This document shows positions 1-5,545 of a DNA stretch of 9,932 nucleotides, in pieces. The position numbers and the translations under genes are program-made. The notes under the pieces are model-generated. The model worked only from the letters and a program-made list of their open reading frames with translations. It made no database searches and was not told the origin of the DNA. The stretch is from Methanomassiliicoccaceae archaeon UBA367 (GTDB lineage Archaea > Thermoplasmatota > Thermoplasmata > Methanomassiliicoccales > Methanomethylophilaceae): the NCBI GenBank assembly GCA_002506255.1, contig DAXF01000057.1:1833-11764 (forward strand). Direction: 5' to 3'. The first letter of the stretch is position 1. Every line of letters begins with the position of its first letter.

Positions 1-40
1 GGAGACCTTGTTCCCTCTGAACGGAGTAATACTATCGTCT

Positions 41-54
41 GATATAAATATATC
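41..54. other. AT-rich inverted repeat downstream of the YhaN-like gene
   Basis: The sequence GATATAAATATATC has six-base arms (GATATA/TATATC) around a central AA and lies just past the stop codon of the YhaN-like ATPase gene. It reads as a TATA-like element on either strand. On the minus strand it could serve a gene beyond the left edge, but positions 1-40 contain no minus-strand ATG, GTG or TTG, so any such gene would need a leader. It could equally be part of an AT-rich termination region. The remaining bases of 1-60 show no supportable gene. Confidence 0.3.
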
Positions 55-60
55 CGATGC

Positions 61-2493
61 TCAGCCGAGTCTAATATGGTTTACGCGCCCCTCTAAGGAG
101 AACAAGGAGTATAGCGAATTATCGCACGAGAATAGTATCACTTGCTGATCCCTGGCGAAATCCAATATGGCCTTGCAAGCACCCTGCTTCCTGGTGGCGT
201 CGAAGCGCAACAGGACGTCGTCCAATATCAGAGGCAGCTTCTCTGACCCCATTTCCTTTGCTACGGCCATCTTCACTGACAGATACACTTGGTCCCCGAG
301 TCCGCTGCTCCACTGCAGTGCCGACTTCTTTTCCCGGTCGTCGGTTATGAAAAGGTCCTTGTCCCTCGGGTCCCCGTCAAGGCGGTATCTTCCGTTGGTC
401 ATCAGGCTCAGATACCTGTTGGCGGTCTTCACCACCGACGGCTGGAGATCCTTGTAGAAATGTTCGGACGCCCCGGATATCAGGTGCTCGGCCAGAGAAA
501 GGGTCCCCCATTCCCTTACAAGATCATCAAGGGTCTTCTGGGCATCTGTCCTGCGGGCGTTCAGATCGGACATGGCATCATCCTTCATCAAGATATTCAG
601 GTTCCTGTCAAGCTCCCCTATCTTCCTGTTGAGCTCCTCCATCGTATCGTCTGTGTCGTCATTCGAGAGGATATTGCCTTCCGCCTCCACGAGTTTTATG
701 AGCTCACCTATTTCCAATCCTGCGGAAGCGGACATGCTCCCTTCCAGGTATTCTATCTCCGCATCCGTCTTCTTCAGAGTGTCCCGGTCCTCCCATATTG
801 CAAGGAATCTTTCCCTGTCGCCATAGTCTGCCAGGAAATTCGTCATCGCGATCTCTACGGTACGCTGTTCCTCCAGGCGCCGGTCCCTGTCCTCAGTGCT
901 GAACGATGTCCCGCGGGCGATCTTGAGCAACTTGTACATCGCATAAGCGTTATCGTGGAAGTCCGGCTCTGTTAGCTTCAGATCCTCGAAGAGGGGCATC
1001 ACAGAGGTCCTGAGCGAAACTATCTCGTCATTCAGCATCCTGATCTGGGCGAGAGCCTCGTCCCTCTTCTCTGCGGCGATTGTTATGAATTCCAGTCTGC
1101 TGGCCAGGGTGCATGCCTTCTCGGGGGATGTTTTCGCGGGATATCCCTCAGAGGTTATCCATCTGTACCACTCGTCCTCTGTCATGGCCTCTGAGTTCTT
1201 TCTTTCGACCCTTCCGGCCAAGATCACCGGCAGCAGAAGACCGATAATGATGGTGACCGCTCCTGCAAGGAGAAGAACGAATCTGAGGTCCGGGCTCTCT
1301 GGGAACAGGAGGAGGCTAAGCATCAGAAGTATCAGGCCGGCTCCTGTTATGATCCCTCTCGTAAGGTTCTTGACCACCGGGACAGCGTTCTCGCTCTTCC
1401 TGGCCATTATGGCAGACTCCGCCATGTTCGATATGTACGTACCGCTGCGGACCCTTCTAGCGGCCTTCTCGCTCCAACCGGTGGCCTGAGTATAATCCTC
1501 CACGAGCTGTTGGGAGCTCTCAGCGGTCTCCTCCAAGGTGGTTCTCATCTGCTCTTTCACCTCCACCTTCAGTCTGACCGCCCATGCATTCTCAATATCC
1601 TCCTGTCTTTCTAGTATCTCCTTGGGCTTCCTGCCGTTCAGGGCTTCGGGGAGCTCCTCCGGGGAGGTATCGATATCTATGATCCTGGTGGCGGCGAGCC
1701 TCATCTCCAGCTTGTTGTACTCTTCCCTTGCATTCTCAGGCATCTCCCTGGAGTATTCCAGGTCCTCTCTGCGCCTGTAAAGCTCTTTCAGGGATTCCAC
1801 ATTTTTTTTCTGGGACATTATGACCAAATTGCGGCCTTCCTCGTTGCGGCGCAGCTCCTGCTTTTTCTTCGTGCCCGCAAGGTTCCTGCTGAGCTCGTTC
1901 CTCTCAGCCACGAGTTTATCGTATTCGTCGCTCTTCGCTTCGATCGCGGCGATCTCCCCCTCTATGCCATCGATCTCTGAGAGCAGGCTTCCCAACTCAT
2001 TCCTGTCGCTGATGCGGCTCCTGTTCATGATCTCCAGCATGCGTTTCTCGATATCCTCGGATATTCGGGGTATCTCCTCCCCGCCGGGAACGGTCAGGAA
2101 ACGGTTCCTGAAATCGCCGCTGGTAAGGATCTTGCTGTTGGCAACCTGCTCCAGGTCCATTGCGAATATCGACCTGTACGTTTCCGCATCGATGTTCAGC
2201 TCATCCGAAGGCAACGGCTTCCCTTTGGCCTCGGTGACCTTCCTCCCCTTTCTGACGAGCATCCTCTCGTCTCCGTCATCCATTACGATCACCAGCGTGC
2301 CCGAATCGTTCCTGTCTGCCGACGGGTATTTGGACTTCCTGCTGGGGAAGAGGGTGTTGCGTACGAACTCCATTGTGGTGGTCTTTCCCGTTTCGTTCGC
2401 CCCTGTGAAAAGTGTGACGTTCTCGCTGAGATCACCGGAGGTCCATCCCTTTACGTTACCGAAGGAGTTTATGTTGATCCGCAGGATCTTCAT
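61..2493 (-). CDS. YhaN-like AAA ATPase (Rad50/SMC-related), membrane-hairpin type
   Basis: This 810-residue ATPase has split SMC/Rad50-style architecture. Walker A (GANETGKTT) is at residues 31-39, followed by long charged coiled-coil segments (about 145-350 and 470-660). A signature-like WSSGLGDQ is at 728-735 and Walker B (LPLILDDV) at 753-760. The Asp-Asp in Walker B and the family's N-terminal 'SFG' region fit the YhaN/AAA_27 group better than classical Rad50. Two hydrophobic helices (about 379-398 and 404-427) lie mid-protein, where Rad50 would have its zinc hook, and no CxxC is present. The H-loop position reads FSCDNS, with Asp where the family normally has His. The start ATG overlaps the stop of the upstream phosphoesterase gene (ATGA) and is preceded by a strong GGAGGGTG ribosome site. 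By family knowledge it should power a nuclease partner in DNA-end processing; membrane attachment is inferred. Confidence 0.87.
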   Translation of the reverse strand: MKILRININSFGNVKGWTSGDLSENVTLFTGANETGKTTTMEFVRNTLFPSRKSKYPSADRNDSGTLVIVMDDGDERMLVRKGRKVTEAKGKPLPSDELNIDAETYRSIFAMDLEQVANSKILTSGDFRNRFLTVPGGEEIPRISEDIEKRMLEIMNRSRISDRNELGSLLSEIDGIEGEIAAIEAKSDEYDKLVAERNELSRNLAGTKKKQELRRNEEGRNLVIMSQKKNVESLKELYRRREDLEYSREMPENAREEYNKLEMRLAATRIIDIDTSPEELPEALNGRKPKEILERQEDIENAWAVRLKVEVKEQMRTTLEETAESSQQLVEDYTQATGWSEKAARRVRSGTYISNMAESAIMARKSENAVPVVKNLTRGIITGAGLILLMLSLLLFPESPDLRFVLLLAGAVTIIIGLLLPVILAGRVERKNSEAMTEDEWYRWITSEGYPAKTSPEKACTLASRLEFITIAAEKRDEALAQIRMLNDEIVSLRTSVMPLFEDLKLTEPDFHDNAYAMYKLLKIARGTSFSTEDRDRRLEEQRTVEIAMTNFLADYGDRERFLAIWEDRDTLKKTDAEIEYLEGSMSASAGLEIGELIKLVEAEGNILSNDDTDDTMEELNRKIGELDRNLNILMKDDAMSDLNARRTDAQKTLDDLVREWGTLSLAEHLISGASEHFYKDLQPSVVKTANRYLSLMTNGRYRLDGDPRDKDLFITDDREKKSALQWSSGLGDQVYLSVKMAVAKEMGSEKLPLILDDVLLRFDATRKQGACKAILDFARDQQVILFSCDNSLYSLFSLEGRVNHIRLG
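1213..1359 (-). other. Coding segment for a two-helix membrane hairpin in the YhaN-like ATPase
   Basis: Residues about 379-427 of the ATPase form two uninterrupted hydrophobic stretches separated by a short polar turn (FPESPDLR). A basic segment precedes the first (RKSEN...KNLTRG) and another follows the second (GRVERK). This pattern suggests a helical hairpin with both flanks on the cytoplasmic side. It sits between the two coiled-coil halves, at the apex position of a Rad50-like molecule. Mid-protein transmembrane segments are, as I recall, also predicted in bacterial YhaN proteins. Confidence 0.75.
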
Positions 2494-3692
2494 CTTGCAC
2501 CCTCCATCGATTTCTCGATGATCATCAGGACAGCATCGTTGACCAGGTTCTGCAGCTCATCTGTGCTCATCTTATCGAAAATATCCCTTACTTTATCAGA
2601 GGCGCAGTTGGAGCAGACCGCTTTGACGAGATCCTCTCTTCTCATATGGGAGACGCGGTCGCCGTACTCTATTATAGCGGACATGAAGTCCCCCGCATTA
2701 CGTTTCTTCTCCATATCTATCTCGGGGAGGGTGTTCACCACCAGGTCTGCGCACTCGCATCCGGTCCTGGCTTCCACAAGCTCCTTGAATCCATGTTTTT
2801 CCAGGCGCAGGATGCGGTCCAGAGGACCGTGCCCCTTCAAGATGAGACGTATGAACATGTTGTTCTGAGCCAGGGGTATGAGCTCTGAGATCAGGGAGTT
2901 CACGTCATTCCTGCCTGTTATGTCCATTTCTATGGTTTCCCAAACGATATCCCCTGTCTGGAAGAAGGACATGTCTGATACCCTGCCGTCCCTGACGGTG
3001 ACAAGGTACGCACCCTTCCGGCCGTTCTCGCTCACGTCCCTCCCCTGGGTGTTGCCCGGGTACACGACGTGGGGATACTCGTTGAGTACACCTCTCTTGT
3101 GGATGTGGCCCAGGGCCCAGTAGTCTATCCCCTTGTTAAGCAGGGATCTGAGGCTGCAGGGCGCATAAGCGTCCTCGGAACCGGCCGGAGGATCAACGTC
3201 GCAGTGCACCGCGGCCAGGCAGAATACTCCGTCCTCACCTTTTATGCCCTCGGTGAGGTCTCGGGACACGTGCCTCACAGAATGGCTTACGCCGTATATC
3301 CGGGCTATGCAATCCTCTTCTGAAGGATAGTGAAAACAGACAGCCTCATCGGGGAACACCAAGGCGTTATCCGGAAGAGGTATTGAGTCAGCCCATCTTC
3401 TTGCGTAATCATGATTGCCGTAGGCTATGTAGCAGGGGATGCTGAGCTCCCTCAGAGCGTCCGCGAAGTTGGCCCTTGTGAGCGGCGTCTCATTGCTGTC
3501 GTCGAAGATGTCCCCGGAGAATATGACGAAATCCACATTCTCCTGTTTAGCCTTCTTCACTATGTTTTTGAGGGCGGTGAAGGTGGATTCTTTCATCCTT
3601 CTGCCTTTTTCGGAGTCCAGGGAGGCTATTCCGACGAATCTGCTCCCGAGATGCAGATCAGCACAGTGAATAAATCTGAAAGAACCTCCCAT
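2490..3692 (-). CDS. YhaO-like metallophosphoesterase (Mre11/SbcD-related nuclease)
   Basis: This 400-residue calcineurin-like phosphoesterase carries the full Mre11-type metal-binding set. Visible are DLH (Asp12, His14), GDIFD (Asp61), GNHD (Asn93, His94), a histidine at 163 (AVHCD) and GHIH (His196, His198), followed by YPGNTQGR at 211-218, a YhaO/SbcD-type signature. The C-terminal 150 residues are the expected partner-binding and DNA-contact region. With two manganese ions such enzymes act as DNA exo/endonucleases controlled by a Rad50-like ATPase. The next gene is exactly that partner, joined by a four-base overlap, so the two are almost surely co-translated. The ATG puts DLH at residues 12-14, as usual. 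No Shine-Dalgarno sequence precedes it, but a TATA-like element lies about 28 nt upstream, suggesting a leaderless message. Narrow substrate is unknown. Confidence 0.9.
   Translation of the reverse strand: MGGSFRFIHCADLHLGSRFVGIASLDSEKGRRMKESTFTALKNIVKKAKQENVDFVIFSGDIFDDSNETPLTRANFADALRELSIPCYIAYGNHDYARRWADSIPLPDNALVFPDEAVCFHYPSEEDCIARIYGVSHSVRHVSRDLTEGIKGEDGVFCLAAVHCDVDPPAGSEDAYAPCSLRSLLNKGIDYWALGHIHKRGVLNEYPHVVYPGNTQGRDVSENGRKGAYLVTVRDGRVSDMSFFQTGDIVWETIEMDITGRNDVNSLISELIPLAQNNMFIRLILKGHGPLDRILRLEKHGFKELVEARTGCECADLVVNTLPEIDMEKKRNAGDFMSAIIEYGDRVSHMRREDLVKAVCSNCASDKVRDIFDKMSTDELQNLVNDAVLMIIEKSMEGAR
2498..2505 (-). promoter_or_regulatory. Ribosome binding site of the YhaN-like gene
   Basis: On the minus strand GGAGGGTG lies inside the last codons of the phosphoesterase gene; the GGAGG core ends seven bases before the ATPase ATG. 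It is the only strong Shine-Dalgarno sequence before a start codon in this window and supports translation of the second operon gene from internal initiation. Confidence 0.7.
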
Positions 3693-3714
3693 ATCGGGAA
3701 AGATGTCCTTCAGG

Positions 3715-3723
3715 AGTATAAAT
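3715..3723 (-). promoter_or_regulatory. TATA-like promoter element of the phosphoesterase/ATPase operon
   Basis: The minus-strand ATTTATACT is centred about 28 nt upstream of the phosphoesterase ATG. That is the spacing expected between an archaeal TATA box and a transcription start at or next to the start codon. It lies in the 39-bp gap after the methyltransferase stop codon, so the operon can be transcribed independently of the gene before it, although read-through remains possible. Confidence 0.5.
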
Positions 3724-3731
3724 GCTGATGC

Positions 3732-4895
3732 TCACCAGTCACCGTATTTACCGAAGTCCTCGGAGGCCCTTATGAGAGAATGTATGTTGCTGGGATGGGA
3801 GAATGGCGGCACCTCGCAAGCCGTCCCGAGTATGCATCCGCTGGGGCTGTCCCTCCCCTCAAGTATCTGCTTTCCCGCAAGCTCGTATATGCTCTTCTGA
3901 TTCGGCATCACGAAAAGCTTCGTATCCACCGAAGGCATGATGGTGGCCAGCCTCCCGAAGGTGTCCTTCAGGACCTTGGCGGGGAACATTTCCCTGTCCC
4001 AGTAACCTATCTGCATTATCGTCATTGGCGTATAGATGATCTTCTCCCTGTAGAGCATATAATCGTCTTTGTGGTTGCCGCAGAAATGGTAGAATATCTG
4101 AGGCCCGGCGCCGTTCTTCATGCATTTCCTTACCAGAGCGTCCAACGCCGGGGGTGATATCTCCGCTATGGTTGCCGGAGCCATGGTATCGCTGTTCTCG
4201 AAGACAGCCCCGGTGTTTATCACAGCGCTGCCGTATCTGTCCGCGATGACCCCCGCGCCGGTCGCCGCCGTCTCCACGTATATGTTGATGAGCTTCTTGC
4301 AGAGGTCGATATCCGTGATCGTCCACATCAGGAACTGCTCCAGGCCACAGAGCTCTGCGGCGGAGCCGACGGGCTCGGGGCAATATGCAAGGGGGACGAA
4401 CATCTCGGGCATGTTCTTCTTGGTGTAGTCCATCGCATCCGACAGCCTTGGGAAGGAATAGCCCCTCTTGATCTCCTCGCTGTCAGGTATGTGGATCAGG
4501 TCGACATCCTCGGGCTCGTTCACGACCACATTATCGGGAACGGGCGCGGTGAATTCCATAGGCTTCAACCTGATGCCCAGCTCCGGGAGCCAGGGGTGTG
4601 CGAAATAGTATTTCGTCACAGGAAGCAGATCATAGAGCTCCTGGGCGTAGGCCATGCATCTAACGGCAAGCCTGGGCTTCTCATAGAATTCCCTTATGGT
4701 GTACCCGTTGACGACGGTGGCATGGGACAGCATCATCGGGTCTACAGGTATTCTGTCGCCCCCGCTGCTGATGAATGCGGAGGCATAACGCTTCTTTGCC
4801 CTGTTAAGCCAAGATCCGCTTATGGGCGGGAATCCGTCCTCTGGGTCCATAGCGCCTCCATAGACCTCAATCGTGAAATAGCTATCCGTCCGCAT
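3732..4895 (-). CDS. URO-D family corrinoid methyltransferase-like protein (MtaA/MtbA type)
   Basis: This belongs to the uroporphyrinogen decarboxylase superfamily, which includes the MtaA/MtbA methyltransferases that move methyl groups from methylated corrinoid proteins to coenzyme M. The zinc-ligand pattern of that group is present: His270-Phe-Cys272-Gly (HFCGN) and a later cysteine in GTACEVPP (Cys360), matching the H-x-C...C triad. True heme-pathway decarboxylases lack these residues. The N-terminal DRIPVDP also fits the family. At 387 residues it is about 50 longer than typical MtaA, so it may be a divergent subgroup with another substrate or partner. I prefer the ATG at 4895; a TTG at 4919 would add eight residues (395 total) and push the start into the divergent promoter. 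No strong ribosome site precedes either. No corrinoid protein or substrate-specific methyltransferase gene is nearby, so the methyl donor is unknown. Confidence 0.8.
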   Translation of the reverse strand: MRTDSYFTIEVYGGAMDPEDGFPPISGSWLNRAKKRYASAFISSGGDRIPVDPMMLSHATVVNGYTIREFYEKPRLAVRCMAYAQELYDLLPVTKYYFAHPWLPELGIRLKPMEFTAPVPDNVVVNEPEDVDLIHIPDSEEIKRGYSFPRLSDAMDYTKKNMPEMFVPLAYCPEPVGSAAELCGLEQFLMWTITDIDLCKKLINIYVETAATGAGVIADRYGSAVINTGAVFENSDTMAPATIAEISPPALDALVRKCMKNGAGPQIFYHFCGNHKDDYMLYREKIIYTPMTIMQIGYWDREMFPAKVLKDTFGRLATIMPSVDTKLFVMPNQKSIYELAGKQILEGRDSPSGCILGTACEVPPFSHPSNIHSLIRASEDFGKYGDW

Positions 4896-4899
4896 CCTG

Positions 4900-4907
4900 T
4901 TTATATC
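4900..4907 (+). promoter_or_regulatory. TATA-like promoter element of the Cys-rich protein gene
   Basis: TTTATATC is centred about 30 nt upstream of the ATG at 4933, the spacing for a leaderless archaeal transcript. It lies in the 37-bp gap between the divergent start codons, next to the methyltransferase ATG. Transcription complexes for the two genes are therefore likely to compete or be co-regulated. Confidence 0.5.
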
Positions 4908-4932
4908 GTTGGGGATCAATCATTCTCTGCAA

Positions 4933-5280
4933 ATGAGGAATATCAAGCGGAAGGTGAATGAAGAGATAGAGAGGGGGCATCTCGGTTCGGATGAGAACTG
5001 CGAGTATTACCCATGCCATTACAAAGGACAGGACTGCACGTTCTGTTACTGTCCATTCTATCCTTGCATGGACGAGAGACTCGGTAAGGAGATCCGGCGC
5101 AGGAGGGGCGATACAGTATGGGACTGCAGCCCCTGCCTCATGATACATGATAAGGATGTGGCCGAGCTCATATGCGACAGGATGGAAGAGCAAGGGATCA
5201 AGGATGCCGACGATCTGCGCATAAAGGATATATTCCATCCGGCGGTCGAGATGTATCTTTCGAAGGGATCATCCGCCTGA
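4933..5280 (+). CDS. Cysteine-rich small domain protein (PF04071-like), probable metal binder
   Basis: A 115-residue soluble protein with nine cysteines. The core pattern is C23...C28-H, C35-x2-C38-x-C40, C45, then C65-x2-C68 and IH at 71-72. The order YPCHYKGQDCTFCYCPFYPC is the hallmark of the Cys-rich small domain that forms the C-terminal extension of CobD in methanosarcinal archaea, an enzyme of cobamide nucleotide-loop synthesis; here it stands alone. The domain is believed to bind a metal; the exact function is not settled. I chose the ATG at 4933 over the upstream TTG at 4909, because 4933 sits about 30 nt after a TATA-like element and avoids overlap with the divergent methyltransferase gene. 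Its tail overlaps the convergent Gly-Gly gene by 12 bp. A link to corrinoid metabolism is inferred from family and neighbour. Confidence 0.8.
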   Translation: MRNIKRKVNEEIERGHLGSDENCEYYPCHYKGQDCTFCYCPFYPCMDERLGKEIRRRRGDTVWDCSPCLMIHDKDVAELICDRMEEQGIKDADDLRIKDIFHPAVEMYLSKGSSA

Positions 5281-5460
5281 TGCGACCCTGATCGCTGTGA
5301 TCACTGTCCCTTCGTCAGGAACGGTATCTTCGGGCATAGGGACGCCGCCGACAAGGAATATGTAAGCATCGGGGGACCTGCCTGAGGAGATCATGGTCTC
5401 CTCCAAAGTGCCGTTCACGGGGATGGTCTCATCCCCCAGGTCGATGACCGCGCATTTCAT
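5269..5460 (-). CDS. Ubiquitin-like sulfur carrier / small modifier protein (ThiS/MoaD/SAMP type)
   Basis: This 63-residue protein ends in Ser-Gly-Gly, with the di-glycine as its last two residues before the stop. The pattern fits the beta-grasp of ThiS/MoaD and archaeal SAMPs: two N-terminal strands (KCAVIDLG, ETIPVNG), a helix with a GTLEETM start (17-23), YIFLVGGVPMPEDT (33-46) and a final TVITAIRVASGG. Such proteins are adenylated at the terminal glycine by an E1-like enzyme (ThiF/MoeB/UbaA) and either carry sulfur as a thiocarboxylate or are attached to lysines. No E1-like gene is visible here, so the pathway (molybdopterin, thiamine, tRNA thiolation or protein modification) cannot be told. 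The ATG has no ribosome site but a TATA-like element lies about 25-28 nt upstream. It is short but matches the family well. Confidence 0.78.
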   Translation of the reverse strand: MKCAVIDLGDETIPVNGTLEETMISSGRSPDAYIFLVGGVPMPEDTVPDEGTVITAIRVASGG

Positions 5461-5462
5461 AC

Positions 5463-5479
5463 GGGATGCGAAGCATCCC
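5463..5479. repeat. Perfect inverted repeat at the start of the Gly-Gly gene, candidate operator
   Basis: GGGATGCGAAGCATCCC is a perfect seven-base-arm palindrome with a three-base centre. It lies between the TATA-like element and the start codon of the Gly-Gly gene, ending three bases before the ATG. If transcription begins at the ATG it is not in the message, so a protein-binding operator is the simpler reading. If transcription begins upstream it would form a tight hairpin in the leader. Confidence 0.45.
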
Positions 5480-5480
5480 T

Positions 5481-5490
5481 GATATTTACT
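5481..5490 (-). promoter_or_regulatory. TATA-like promoter element of the Gly-Gly protein gene
   Basis: Minus-strand AGTAAATATC is centred about 25-28 nt before the ATG at 5460, with a purine-rich GGA just upstream that could act as a BRE. This is the usual archaeal core promoter spacing for a leaderless transcript. Confidence 0.45.
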
Positions 5491-5511
5491 TCCGCCGAAG
5501 GTTCGCCAACC

Positions 5512-5520
5512 CTTTTAAAG
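5512..5520 (+). promoter_or_regulatory. TATA-like promoter element of the surface protein gene
   Basis: CTTTTAAAG is centred 30 nt upstream of the ATG at 5546. No Shine-Dalgarno sequence precedes that ATG, so a leaderless message is likely. It shares the 85-bp divergent region with the promoter of the Gly-Gly gene. Confidence 0.45.
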
Positions 5521-5545
5521 TCATGACTCCTACTTTTGACGACCT

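Noticed and set aside
1..42. Possible C-terminal tail of a plus-strand gene ending in TGA at 40-42
   Set aside because: Only 13 codons are visible, with no recognisable sequence; one open frame at an edge is expected by chance.
289..975. Plus-strand open frame of 228 codons
   Set aside because: Antisense shadow of the ATPase C-terminal part; no recognisable motif, ribosome site or promoter.
1802..1809. Run of eight T (eight A in the ATPase coding strand), possible slippage or frameshift site
   Set aside because: The reading frame is intact through it (SQKKN) and there is no alternative-frame product or downstream structure to suggest programmed frameshifting.
1820..2521. Plus-strand open frame of 233 codons
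   Set aside because: Lies wholly opposite the ATPase gene; the translation is Ser/Phe/Leu-rich shadow sequence with no domain, and the opposite strand carries Walker A and a clear family match.
61..3692. The phosphoesterase/ATPase pair as a dedicated phage-defence system
   Set aside because: Both proteins match the YhaO/YhaN housekeeping-type pair; no integrase, restriction, CRISPR or other defence gene lies nearby, so a defence role is not supported by this window.
4909..4932. Upstream TTG start for the Cys-rich protein
   Set aside because: It would overlap the possible TTG start of the divergent methyltransferase and lie too close to the TATA-like element; the ATG at 4933 fits the spacing and the domain boundary better.
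5489..5500. Short inverted repeat CTTC-CGCC-GAAG in the divergent promoter region
   Set aside because: Four-base arms are too short to distinguish from chance next to the much stronger palindrome at 5463-5479.
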